A DNA stretch of 39,685 bases from contig JAVJUS010000099.1 of assembly GCA_040220455.1 (NCBI GenBank), positions 1-39,685 of the forward strand, given 5' to 3'. Below are positions 16,310 through 24,188 of this stretch, in pieces. Source of the stretch: JAVJUS01 sp040220455 (GTDB taxonomy: Bacteria; Pseudomonadota; Alphaproteobacteria; DSM-16000; Inquilinaceae). Numbering within the stretch: the stretch's first letter is position 1; each line of letters opens with the position of its first letter. A model generated the notes under the pieces. That model was not told where the DNA came from. It worked only from the letters and a program-made list of their open reading frames with translations, and made no database searches. The translations under genes were made by a program, and so were the position numbers.

Positions 16310-16720
16310 ATGGAGATACAAGACCTCTTCGACTTGCTCCAGGGGCGGAGATCGGAAGTACGCCTTGCCCGCGCCCCGGAGGAAGTCGTGCGGCGACTCG
16401 GGGCTCATGAGGCCGCCGTGCGCCTGTCGGCCGAGACGCTGAAGAAGCAGCTGTCGAAGCACAAGAACATCAAACCCGAAGACTACCGCTTCGTGCAGGA
16501 CGTCCTCGACAGCGGGGACTTCTTCATCGAAGCGCACCGACCGAACACGGCCGTGTTCGTCCACTGGGACGGCGACGAAAGCCTTCCGCTGAAGCTGGCG
16601 ATCAAGAGGACCAGGAGCGGCGATCGTCTCTATATCACGTCGTTCCACCGCCTGACCCGCACGGCAGCGCGACGGCTTCTCCGGAAGCGGGATAGAGAGA
16701 AGACGAAGGAGAGGGTGTGA
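16310..16720 (+). CDS. Stand-alone PBECR-like RNase-fold protein
   Basis: A 136-residue protein at the left edge of the element, transcribed away from attL and convergent with the capsid operon. The C-terminal half (FFIEAHRPNTAVFVHWDGDE, PLKLAIKRTRSGDRLYITSFHRLTRTAARRL, residues 71-123) matches the pattern of phage Barnase-EndoU-ColicinE5/D-RelE-like nuclease (PBECR) domains, where a strand pair is followed by S-F-H/Y-R. H113 and R114 would be catalytic candidates. The N-terminal helix-rich part (1-60) is not recognised. In many phages such domains are fused to MuF; here MuF is separate. The ATG at 16310 is the first in-frame methionine ahead of the conserved part; the frame is open upstream to 16163. 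Confidence 0.55.
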   Translation: MEIQDLFDLLQGRRSEVRLARAPEEVVRRLGAHEAAVRLSAETLKKQLSKHKNIKPEDYRFVQDVLDSGDFFIEAHRPNTAVFVHWDGDESLPLKLAIKRTRSGDRLYITSFHRLTRTAARRLLRKRDREKTKERV

Positions 16721-16721
16721 G

Positions 16722-16744
16722 GTGGGGCCTCCCCGTAACCCCAC
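16722..16744 (+). terminator. Possible terminator hairpin after PBECR-like gene
   Basis: GTGGGG (16722-16727) and CCCCAC (16739-16744) can pair around an 11-base loop, just after the TGA of the nuclease-like gene. There is no T-run, so this is a weak call. Confidence 0.35.
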
Positions 16745-16899
16745 ATCGCGCGCATCCGTCGACGTCTATCGCGGGATGGCTACGGCCGGGAGATTCATCA
16801 CCGTGTCGCCCACACCCGGAACCAATATAGTACGATGTTCCGATTCTTTCCTTGCAAAGACGGCCGCCGCTTGATTCCAGATGGAATCCGCCCCGCTGG

Positions 16900-17328
16900 C
16901 TAGACCACGTTCTCCGTGCTGCCCTCGGCGTGGCGGTATCGCAGCTCCAGGGTGACCACGAGCTGCCCGACCGGGTCGCCCTCGAAGTCGAGGATCATCT
17001 CGTTGCGGCGCTCGCGGACCCAGATCACGGCGCCGCCCAGGGTCGAGTCGACCAGCAGGGCGTCGACCACCTGACGCAGCACGTCGTTGAGCTCCGCGGC
17101 GAGCTCGGCCTCGCGCGGTCGGTACCAGAAGATCACCAGGTCGACCGGCAGGGTGCAGTCCCAGCACGCCGTGCCGGGCTGCTTGGTCTCGGCGCCCTCG
17201 GCGATCGAGCAGGTGTTGCGCACGTCGGAGCGGCCCGGCATGGGCTCGCGGTCGACCAGGTCGAACAGGTCGAGGCCCTCGATCTTCGTGCGCAGGGCGC
17301 GCACGGCCTCCTCGCGGATACTGGTCAT
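16900..17328 (-). CDS. Tail terminator/tail-completion-like protein
   Basis: A 142-residue protein and the last gene of the capsid operon. Position after the gp10-like neck protein, length, and a pattern of N-terminal helix, central strand-rich core (LPVDLVIFWYRP) and a C-terminal VVTLELRYRHAEG segment fit the phage tail terminator or minor tail family (lambda gpU / SPP1 gp17 level of resemblance). Its ATG at 17328 overlaps the preceding... on the minus strand it lies just after the neck gene's stop region (ATGA overlap). In a tailed phage it would cap the tail at the head-tail joint. The downstream operon ends here; no tail tube or tape-measure gene follows. Confidence 0.6.
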   Translation of the reverse strand: MTSIREEAVRALRTKIEGLDLFDLVDREPMPGRSDVRNTCSIAEGAETKQPGTACWDCTLPVDLVIFWYRPREAELAAELNDVLRQVVDALLVDSTLGGAVIWVRERRNEMILDFEGDPVGQLVVTLELRYRHAEGSTENVV

Positions 17329-17969
17329 CTGGGGCCTCCGGCTAGTCGGGCGTCCACGGCCTGGGCGATCAGCTGCTCCACGGCCGGCAGGGCGTCCTCG
17401 GCGGCGTCGCGCAGGCCGAGTCGGGCCGGCACGTAGACCCGGCTCTTGAGCACGTAGAGCGGGACCACGTCGCCGCCGGGACGCCGCTGGAAGATGATCA
17501 GGTTGCCGCGCCGGGAGCGCCGCACGAAGGTGTTCTCGGCGTCCCTCGGCGACCGGTAGACCTTCTCGCCGCGGGGCGTCAGGGCGTCGCGCAGCGGGAC
17601 GGCGAGGTATTTTCCCGCCCGCGGCACCACCGCGCCGCCGAGCTCCTGGATCGCGCCGTAGGGCGTCGAGGGCGCCCAGGCGATGTCGGCGCCGTCGCCG
17701 CGCTCGATCACCGCGAGGTTGGCGTCGATGTCGCGCAAGAGCGCCCCGGAGCGGCGGGAGAGGGTCCGGTCGGTGGTGCCCTGGGGCCAGGGCCGCGAGT
17801 GCCGGCGGGTCATCTCGGCGGCCAGCAGGTCGCGGAAGCGCCGGGCGCCGCGCAGGATGGCGTCGTCGAGGATGCCCTTGACGTCGCCCGCCGCGGCCTC
17901 GCCCAGGCGCGACAGGTCGCGCACGCGCCTGCCGTCGACCCGGACGCTCACGGTCATCGAGACGGCCAT
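17325..17969 (-). CDS. HK97 gp10-like neck / head-tail joining protein
   Basis: A 214-residue protein. The start MAVSMTVSVRVDGRRV with an alpha-helical N-terminus, then GARRFRDLLAAEMTRRHSRPWPQGTTDRTL and APSTPYGAIQELGG, is the layout of gp10-like neck proteins; the Y-G-A-I-Q-E-L-G-G element near 103-112 is typical. The ATG at 17969 overlaps the stop of the connector gene (ATGA), which supports the chosen start; the frame itself stays open far upstream. Expected role is closing the head and joining a tail. Length is somewhat above the 110-150 residues of many homologues because of an extra C-terminal part. Confidence 0.65.
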   Translation of the reverse strand: MAVSMTVSVRVDGRRVRDLSRLGEAAAGDVKGILDDAILRGARRFRDLLAAEMTRRHSRPWPQGTTDRTLSRRSGALLRDIDANLAVIERGDGADIAWAPSTPYGAIQELGGAVVPRAGKYLAVPLRDALTPRGEKVYRSPRDAENTFVRRSRRGNLIIFQRRPGGDVVPLYVLKSRVYVPARLGLRDAAEDALPAVEQLIAQAVDARLAGGPR

Positions 17970-18673
17970 CAGGGCACCATCCGTGCGGAGAAGTCGCTCT
18001 TGGGCAGCCGGATGTAGGGGCGGATCAGGTCGACCACGCCCAGGTCGCGCATGGTCCGCTCGACCGGCCGGTCGCCCTTGGTGTGGGCGAGCAGATGGGC
18101 CTTGGCGGTCGACACGACGGCCTGCACCAGGGCCGCCGGCACGTCGTCGGTGGGGTCGGTCGAGACGCCGTAGCCGGCCGTGCCGATCACGCGCACGCGG
18201 GCCGGCTCGACCACGCCCGGCGCCGGCAGGGTCTCGCCGTCGTGGGCGTAGACCCGCGTCTCCTCGTCGCCCAGGTCGGCCGACCACTTGGCGGCGTCGA
18301 AGACCGTCCAGGTGCGGTCGGCGGCGCGGTAGGCGACCTCGGTCACCTCGATGCACGGCGCTATGTCCACCACGTGCACCCGGGCGCGGTCCTGGTCGGC
18401 CACCGGCACGCGGCGCCACCAGCGGTCGTCCGCATCGGTGCGGAAGCCGGCGGGCCCGAGCGGGTCCCAGTCGTCGTCGTAGGCCGTGAAGCCGCGGACG
18501 GTCATCACACGCCGGGTCTGGCGCTCGACGTAGTCCTGGGCGGCGCGCGCGGCGAGCTCGACCAGGTCGCGGGCGATGCGCCCGCTGTCGAGCCGCTGGA
18601 TCAGCTCGTCGTAGGCGAACAGCGGCTCGGACGGGCCGTCCCAGTCGACGCGCTGGCGGAGGTACTGGTGCAA
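17969..18673 (-). CDS. gp6-like head-tail connector (adaptor) protein
   Basis: A 234-residue protein, in the place of the SPP1 gp15/HK97 gp6 adaptor. The C-terminal half has PTDDVPAALVQAVVSTAKAHLLAH, a helix pair common in gp6-like connectors, and ends in a strand-rich DLIRPYIRLP. Start appears to be a TTG at 18673 with CGGGAG about 9 bases upstream; no ATG or GTG is available further up. Adaptors bind the portal and build the base for neck proteins. The function is inferred mainly from context and length. Confidence 0.6.
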   Translation of the reverse strand: MHQYLRQRVDWDGPSEPLFAYDELIQRLDSGRIARDLVELAARAAQDYVERQTRRVMTVRGFTAYDDDWDPLGPAGFRTDADDRWWRRVPVADQDRARVHVVDIAPCIEVTEVAYRAADRTWTVFDAAKWSADLGDEETRVYAHDGETLPAPGVVEPARVRVIGTAGYGVSTDPTDDVPAALVQAVVSTAKAHLLAHTKGDRPVERTMRDLGVVDLIRPYIRLPKSDFSARMVP

Positions 18674-18745
18674 GGGGCCGCGCTCCCGGGAGGATAGGAC
18701 CGCGGGCGACGTCTCCGGGGGGAACCCGCCGCCCGCGGCGCCCCG

Positions 18746-19180
18746 CTACCGCAGCGCGGGAGCGAGGAAGGCGTTGAAGGCGACGTCCTCGCCGGCGTTG
18801 CCGCCGAGGTCGACGTCGAGGCGCACCTTGGTCGCCGCGAAGCCGATCGCCTTGCGGGCCGACTCCCCGTCGACCACGAGGTGGAGCTGGTCGCCGTCCA
18901 CCGCGTCCAGGTCGCCGTTGCGGTTGGTCACGGTGAGCCGGGCGATCTCCTCGACCGTCGACTGGTCGTCGTTCGTCGCCTGGAGCTTGAAGACGTAGGT
19001 CGCCTCGTCGGACGCGTCGGCGATCGCCTCGATGTTGATCACTGCCGCGAACAGGCCCGCCTCGGCGAGGTCGAGGGCGACGGCGTCGCCGACCGACGTG
19101 CCGTCGGAGTCGATGGTGCCCGCGCCCTCGGCGACCAGGATCGCCTGGGCGTCGCGCGGGCCGAAGAACCGCTTGGTCAT
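18746..19180 (-). CDS. Possible capsid cement/decoration protein
   Basis: A 144-residue protein directly after the major capsid gene, a usual place for decoration proteins. It begins MTKRFFGPRDAQAILVAEGAGTIDSDG and continues with a strand-rich body (INIEAIADASDEATYVFKLQATNDD) and VRLDVDLGG near the end. This arrangement recalls the Bbp16-type capsid cement proteins, but the resemblance is in pattern only. The ATG at 19180 has an AAGGAG site. An alternative is an unassigned structural protein. Confidence 0.55.
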   Translation of the reverse strand: MTKRFFGPRDAQAILVAEGAGTIDSDGTSVGDAVALDLAEAGLFAAVINIEAIADASDEATYVFKLQATNDDQSTVEEIARLTVTNRNGDLDAVDGDQLHLVVDGESARKAIGFAATKVRLDVDLGGNAGEDVAFNAFLAPALR

Positions 19181-19204
19181 GGTCGTGTCTCCTTCCGGCC
19201 CGGC

Positions 19205-20071
19205 CTAGGTGAGGCTCGCGTTGGTGAGCCGGCCGACCGCCCGGGGGGCGGCGAAGACCGGTGCGGCGTTCCACTCGACGCGGATCACGTCCTGGGGCGT
19301 GGTGCGGGACTCGCCGAGCTCGCGCACCTGGAGCTCCCCGAGCTGGGCGCCGTAGTGGCTGTCGAGGCCGAAGGACAGGGCGTAGATGTCGCCGTCGGAG
19401 AGCATCGCGCTGCCCGCCTCGTCCTTGTCGACGATGGCGATCGGGTAGCCGGCGTAGCTCAGCATGGTCCGGCCGAGCTCGTCGCGGCTCACCTGCACGG
19501 CGTTCTTGTTCTCCGCGAGGTTCCGGATCTTCGAGCGGGTCGCCTTGTTCATGACGAGCACGGTCGGCTCGACGTCCAGGCTGTCGATCACCTCGTGGAT
19601 CGCGTCCAGGGTCAGCGTGGCGCCGCCCTTGTCGATCTCCTGGGGCGTGCCCTGGACCCGCTTGTTGACGCCGTCGAAGCCCTCGGGGTCGGACGACACG
19701 TCGCCCTCGAAGTACTCCCGCTGCCAGCGCAGGGAGACGGCCTTGACCCGGCGGCGCACCTCGGCCGCCGACATGGCGGCGCCGGCGTCGGTCGCGGCGA
19801 TCGCCCGGTCGACCTTGATGTCGCAGCCGATCAGCGAGAGGTTCTGCGACTCTCGGCTGACCTTGCCCTGGCCCGACGGGAACGCCTCGTTGACCGAGCG
19901 GAACCCGACCGAGCCGAGCTCCTTCTCGACGTTGAAGCTGTGCGTCAGCGAGCCGATCGTCACCATCGGCAGCCGCTCCAGCGTCGGGGCGAACTCCATG
20001 ATGGTCTCGATCACGCCCGCGCGGAGGTTGTCGCGCTCGTACTTGTAGAGCTCAAGAAGTGTGGCAACCAC
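19205..20071 (-). CDS. Major capsid protein (HK97 fold)
   Basis: A 288-residue protein, a normal size for a compact HK97-fold capsid subunit without a prodomain. MVATLLELYKYERDNLRAGVIETIMEFAPTLERLPMVTI at the N-terminus, the internal FDGVNKRV, EPTVLVMNKATRSKIRNLAE and YAGYPIAIVDKDE stretches, and GALYALSFGLDSHYGAQ-like ends are familiar from MCPs of siphoviruses; this part resembles the Phage_capsid/gp13 type. It follows the scaffold gene by 4 bases, as expected for a capsid operon. There is no protease gene, so particle maturation probably does not need a cleaved delta domain. Confidence 0.82.
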   Translation of the reverse strand: MVATLLELYKYERDNLRAGVIETIMEFAPTLERLPMVTIGSLTHSFNVEKELGSVGFRSVNEAFPSGQGKVSRESQNLSLIGCDIKVDRAIAATDAGAAMSAAEVRRRVKAVSLRWQREYFEGDVSSDPEGFDGVNKRVQGTPQEIDKGGATLTLDAIHEVIDSLDVEPTVLVMNKATRSKIRNLAENKNAVQVSRDELGRTMLSYAGYPIAIVDKDEAGSAMLSDGDIYALSFGLDSHYGAQLGELQVRELGESRTTPQDVIRVEWNAAPVFAAPRAVGRLTNASLT

Positions 20072-20075
20072 GGCC

Positions 20076-20561
20076 CTAGCTCCTCTTCGCGAGGCCCTGC
20101 GAGATCAGGGACATGCCCTGCATCCGGCCGGTCTCGCGCACGGGTTGGTCCTGGGGCGGCGGCTGGTCGTCGGTCCTGGGCACCGGCTTGGCGCCGACCA
20201 CGCCGGCCTCGCGGGCCTTGCGTATCCAGTCCAGGCGCTGCTTCGGGGTGCCCTCGGGCACCAGGGCCCGCAGGGTCTCCGGCAGGACCTCGACCTCCGC
20301 GTCCACCGCCTCGGAGAACTCCTTCTCGACGGCCTCGCGCTTCTCCCGCTCCTGGCGGAGCCGGTAGGAGGGTACGGAGGCGTCGCCCGTCTTCTCGGAG
20401 CCGGGACCGTCGGCACCCTTGTCGGAGGTGCCCCCCGCGTCGCCCGGAGTGGGCGTGGTCTTGTCGTCGCTGCGGCCGTCGGCGCCGTCCCCCGAGGTGA
20501 AATTGCTTGCACCTCCGGGGGTCCCGTCGCCGGTCGCGTCCGACTTCGTCTCTTCCGTCAT
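20076..20561 (-). CDS. Capsid scaffold-like protein
   Basis: A 161-residue, very polar protein located immediately before the major capsid gene. Residues 1-62 are low-complexity Gly/Ser/Asp/Thr. Residues 65-95 form a strongly charged helix (RLRQEREKREAVEKEFSEAVDAEVEV), and the rest is basic with a RxxGRMQGM segment and a C-terminal helix. This acidic-linker, coiled-coil and basic-tail plan is typical of phage scaffolds. The ATG at 20561 overlaps the stop of the preceding gene (ATGA). The identification rests on layout and location, not on sequence identity. Confidence 0.6.
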   Translation of the reverse strand: MTEETKSDATGDGTPGGASNFTSGDGADGRSDDKTTPTPGDAGGTSDKGADGPGSEKTGDASVPSYRLRQEREKREAVEKEFSEAVDAEVEVLPETLRALVPEGTPKQRLDWIRKAREAGVVGAKPVPRTDDQPPPQDQPVRETGRMQGMSLISQGLAKRS

Positions 20562-21154
20562 CCGGTCAGTCCCCATGTCGCCGGGCGCGCCTTGCCGGTC
20601 GGCGCCGCCGGGTTGCGGTCGGTCCGGTCGCGGTGCTCCGGCCAGGCGTCGTTCACCAGGTGCCGGCGCCGCCACAGGTCGCCCTCCAGGCTGACGTGCG
20701 TCTCGGTGCCGGTGTTGATGCGCAGGCCCGTCACCAGGTCGCGGACGTCGCCCTCGCGGTTGACCAGCAGGCCGCGGAACAGCTGGGCCTCGCGCCACAC
20801 CTCGGTCGCCGGCGCCGGGCGGTCGGCCTGGAGCGCCGCCTCCAGCACGTCGGTCGGGGCGAGCAGGCGGGGCTGGGGCTGACGCGCGGCGCTCGACACC
20901 GTGCCGTCCCGGGAGCGGTCGACCAGCCCGAACCGGTCCATCGTCACCACGTGCTGTAGGACGGCGTCCGGCCGCAGGCCGCGGGCCCGCGCCATGCCGG
21001 CGATCGAGAAGCGCAGCCAGCGGCGCCCCTCGCGGGTCACCGCCTCGAAGCCGGGCACCCGGCCGGCGAGGCCGTCGAGCGCCAGGGCGAGGGTGACCGC
21101 CGCGTCCGGGTGGTCGGGCAGCAGCATCGCCGTCTTGCAGTAGAGCGGGGTCAC
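20558..21154 (-). CDS. Hypothetical protein with winged-helix-like segment in the capsid operon
   Basis: A 198-residue protein between portal and scaffold. Start is a GTG at 21154 overlapping the portal stop (GTGA), which indicates translational coupling. Residues 20-75 (LALDGLAGRVPGFEAVTREGRRWLRFSIAGMARARGLRPDAVLQHVVTMDRFGLV) look like a winged helix-turn-helix. The C-terminal part is basic, with WRRRHLVNDAWPEHRDRT near the end. I know no standard capsid-module protein at this position. It could bind DNA during packaging, or be a regulator riding in the operon. Confidence 0.6.
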   Translation of the reverse strand: MTPLYCKTAMLLPDHPDAAVTLALALDGLAGRVPGFEAVTREGRRWLRFSIAGMARARGLRPDAVLQHVVTMDRFGLVDRSRDGTVSSAARQPQPRLLAPTDVLEAALQADRPAPATEVWREAQLFRGLLVNREGDVRDLVTGLRINTGTETHVSLEGDLWRRRHLVNDAWPEHRDRTDRNPAAPTGKARPATWGLTG

Positions 21155-22512
21155 GGCGCGCCCCCGATGGTCATGTCGCGCTCGGCGGCGTTGCGCTGGA
21201 CCCGCTCCAGGGCCTCGTCCCGGTCGGTGACGTCCGGGTTCTGCGCCATGTAGGCGTCGACCGGGCTCCAGACGCCGAGCTCCAGGCGCTTCCGGGCGTT
21301 GTCGAGGCGGTCGCTCTCGGAGACGGACGTCGAGGGGTCGGCGAAGTCCACCGAGATGGTCGCGTCCTCGGGCACGGCGCCCGGCTCGAAGGTGTTGACC
21401 ACCGTCCGCACCACGTCGAACAGCCGGCGCTCGACGTGGCGGAAGTTGCTGACGTCCTGGCGGCGGAGCTCGATCAGGTCGCGCCTCTCCGACTCCTTGG
21501 CCGATCCCGACTTGACCCGCGGGTCGACCTGGAGGACCTCGCCGCTCAAGTTGTAGGAGACGGCCATCTTCGAGATAAGGAACTCGATCGCCTCGATGTG
21601 CTCGGAGATCGGCGCCCGGGGCGCGACGATGTCGAACTTCGCGCCGTCCGGCAGGGTCAGCACCCGGTCGACGCCGGTGCGCACCGCGGTCTCCGCGGCG
21701 AGGCCGGTCACGACCGGCTGGCCGAAGCCCTGGAGCTCCAGGGTCTTGGCGAGGTGGACCAGCTGGACGTCGATCGCGAGCTGGAGCTCGGCGAGGTCGT
21801 CGCCGCCCGGCTGCCAGAAGGAGTCGTCGCCCGGCCGCGGGATGCCGTCGTGCACCGGGATGAAGGGCAGGACGCCGAAGGGGTTGGTCGCCTCGGGGTT
21901 GGCGTCGCTCGCCACCGGCCGGCCGTGGGCGCTGCGCCACGTGAAGGTCTCCGGCGTCCAGTCGGCGTAGATGACGTGGTCGGCCTGCGGGCGCGTCGGC
22001 CGGCGGTGGTCGGGGACGACGTGGTGCAACACCACGCGGCGAAGGTGCCCGCCCTCGGCTACGACGTCGGCGCGGTCGGGCGTCCAGACCTCCAGGGTCG
22101 GGTGGCCGAGCTCCCGGTCGTATCCGACCTTGATCAGCACCGTCCGGCACAGGCGCGCCATGCGGTGGGCGTGGCGCAAAACGTCGTCGGCCCGCATCGC
22201 CTCGTAGAGGTCGCGGCCGGCGCCGTCGTCCCAGCCCGCGAACCGGCGCGTCGGCTCCTCGCTGTAGACCCAACTGATGCTGTCGACGATCCGCTTGACG
22301 AAGTTCGCCCAGAAGGGCCGGAAACTTCCGGGGTCGGACCACCGGCGGGCGATCGCCTCGGCCAGCGCCTCGCCGTGCCGGCCCTCGTAGAGCGCGACGC
22401 GGCGCGCGGCGTCCTCGCGGCGGGGCCGCCCGGTCTGGATCAGCCGGTCGAACACCTTGTCGGTCTCGCCGATGGTGAACCGGCTGCGGAGCGGGAGCGG
22501 GACTATGGCCAC
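21151..22512 (-). CDS. Portal protein (SPP1 gp6-like)
   Basis: A 453-residue portal. The start GTG at 22512 overlaps the stop of the large terminase gene by 10 bases, and the open frame beyond it only shadows the terminase. Typical portal features are the N-terminal helix-turn region, the central beta clip DVVAEGGHLRRVVLHHVV and ADHVIYADWTPETFTW, the conserved NPFGVLPFIPVHDGIP, a helix with LAELQLAIDVQLVHLAKTLELQGFGQPV, and a late SGSAKESERRDLIELRR helix. It forms the dodecameric vertex through which DNA enters. Located between terminase and scaffold, as in SPP1-type modules. Confidence 0.8.
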   Translation of the reverse strand: MAIVPLPLRSRFTIGETDKVFDRLIQTGRPRREDAARRVALYEGRHGEALAEAIARRWSDPGSFRPFWANFVKRIVDSISWVYSEEPTRRFAGWDDGAGRDLYEAMRADDVLRHAHRMARLCRTVLIKVGYDRELGHPTLEVWTPDRADVVAEGGHLRRVVLHHVVPDHRRPTRPQADHVIYADWTPETFTWRSAHGRPVASDANPEATNPFGVLPFIPVHDGIPRPGDDSFWQPGGDDLAELQLAIDVQLVHLAKTLELQGFGQPVVTGLAAETAVRTGVDRVLTLPDGAKFDIVAPRAPISEHIEAIEFLISKMAVSYNLSGEVLQVDPRVKSGSAKESERRDLIELRRQDVSNFRHVERRLFDVVRTVVNTFEPGAVPEDATISVDFADPSTSVSESDRLDNARKRLELGVWSPVDAYMAQNPDVTDRDEALERVQRNAAERDMTIGGAP

Positions 22513-24188
22513 GAGGTCCTCGGCGTCGAGACGGGGCCGTTGATCCTCAGCTTGTGCCGGCGGAAGGAGACCGCGTCCAGTGCCGCTACCTCCACGTTCT
22601 GCCGGTAACGTGCGTAGAGGTGCTCGAACTCTTGGTAAGAGCCGCAGTCGTCGGCGCACAGGGGGCGCGTCGTCCCGCCGAGCAGCAGGCACGACTTGAT
22701 CGCCTGGGCGCTCGCCGCGGCCGAGCACTCGATGCCGCTCATCTGGTAGTTGGCGAGCTCCTGGTCGCGGCCGGCGAAGAACGCCCACAGCAGGGCGTAG
22801 ACCATGTCGTCGTGGCCCTTGGCCGCCTGGAACCGGCCGATCGGCGTGCCGCCGCTGTTGCCGGTGATGCGGTAGGACATCTGCCGCATCTCGGAGAGCA
22901 GCCTGTCGAACGACTTGTGCACGTGCAGGCGGCCCTCGCGGGCGGCGCTGGCCAGGGCCGAGAACGCCGTGGTCTGGCGCGGCGCCGACGGGTGGATCAG
23001 CTCCGACTCCCACCGCTGGACCGAGGCCCACTCCTGGATGTCGGTCGCCTGGAACGCCTCGATGGCGGCCTTCGCCATGCCGAACCGGTCGTGGTACTCG
23101 GCGAGCGTGTTCTTGATCGTCCGCGCGAGGCTGAACGGCGCGTGGCGGGCGTCGAGCACGTAGTACTCGGGCTCGTCGTCTGTCGCGACCTTGAGCACGC
23201 AGGCGAGCGCCGTCTTGTCGCCGTGCCCGGCGAAGGGCTGGGCCCGGTCGAGCCCCGCCGTCACCACGAAGGGGCGGCCCTCGGTCAGCGCCGGCAGGTC
23301 GAGCGGGTAGTCGTCTTCGACCACCCTCTCCATCACGTCGTCGGGGAACAGGCTGGAGTCCGACGAGGCGAAGTGGTTGAGGTGCTGGACCCGCCAGACC
23401 TGGGGCAGCACCGTCGCCTCGGTCGATCGGATCGCCTTGACCGTGATCCAGGGCGGCCGGCGGTCCTCGTAGTCCGCGGCGTCCCGGTACCAGCGGTGGC
23501 AGAACGCGACGCCGCTCTCCGGGTCGGCGGCCTTCTCCTTGAGGGCGTAGAGCGGATGATCCCGGGCCGTGGCGGTACTGTCGATGATCACGAGGCCTGT
23601 CCGCTCGGCCATCGTGCCGCCGACCAGGGCGTCGAGGATCTCGAAGTCGTGGCTCGCGTGGTACTCGGTCAGCGAGCCGGTGGTGACCCGCCGGCCGACG
23701 ATCGTGCCGGAGTTCGCCGGCAGGGCCTCGAGCTCCGAGGCCATGCGCGGGAAGCGCAGGCCGCTGGCGTGGAGCTCGATGGCGCCCTGCTTCTTCATCC
23801 CGGCGAGCAGGCGCGTGTGGTTGACCATCAGGCGGATCTGCTTGAACTGCGTTCCGATCGACTGGTTGGCCGAGTTCGACACCAGGAGGGTCTGCGAGGC
23901 CGGGATGGTCAGGAACCGCCACATCACCAGGGCCGAGGCCATCAGAGTCTTGCCGTGACGCCTCGGCCAGCTGATCACCAAGAGGCGGGGGCGCCGGTCG
24001 AGCGCCGCGCAGACCTGGTCGAGGCCGTCCTGATCCGGCACCAACGGCACGACCTCGTGCTTGTCGTTGACGACGGCCGGCTCGACGTCGGCCAGGAACC
24101 TGGCGAACGCCTCGCCCCCGCCTCCCTGCCAGCGGTCGACCGACGGCTTGTCCGCCGGCTCAGGCAGCTGGGCGAATTGCGTCGGCAT
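22503..24188 (-). CDS. Large terminase subunit (TerL)
   Basis: A 561-residue packaging motor. The ATPase Walker A-like motif is WPRRHGKT (74-81) and the Walker B strand LVIIDS is at 199-204; the usual Asp-Glu is Asp-Ser here, so the catalytic Glu position should be checked. The nuclease domain has VTAGLDRAQ (about 313) and EAFQATDIQEW, and the C-terminal GHDDMVYALLWAFFAG is the family's terminal helix with a metal-site Asp. The gene begins 29 bases inside the end of the MuF gene (24160-24188 overlap). Intact, without frameshift. Confidence 0.88.
   Translation of the reverse strand: MPTQFAQLPEPADKPSVDRWQGGGGEAFARFLADVEPAVVNDKHEVVPLVPDQDGLDQVCAALDRRPRLLVISWPRRHGKTLMASALVMWRFLTIPASQTLLVSNSANQSIGTQFKQIRLMVNHTRLLAGMKKQGAIELHASGLRFPRMASELEALPANSGTIVGRRVTTGSLTEYHASHDFEILDALVGGTMAERTGLVIIDSTATARDHPLYALKEKAADPESGVAFCHRWYRDAADYEDRRPPWITVKAIRSTEATVLPQVWRVQHLNHFASSDSSLFPDDVMERVVEDDYPLDLPALTEGRPFVVTAGLDRAQPFAGHGDKTALACVLKVATDDEPEYYVLDARHAPFSLARTIKNTLAEYHDRFGMAKAAIEAFQATDIQEWASVQRWESELIHPSAPRQTTAFSALASAAREGRLHVHKSFDRLLSEMRQMSYRITGNSGGTPIGRFQAAKGHDDMVYALLWAFFAGRDQELANYQMSGIECSAAASAQAIKSCLLLGGTTRPLCADDCGSYQEFEHLYARYRQNVEVAALDAVSFRRHKLRINGPVSTPRTSWP

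Noticed and set aside
17403..17592. Further GGCGTCGCGC copies near 17403 and 17583
   Set aside because: They fall in coding sequence (encoding Arg-Asp-Ala-type residues in the neck gene) and lack the 11-bp phasing, so they are likely codon-use coincidences.
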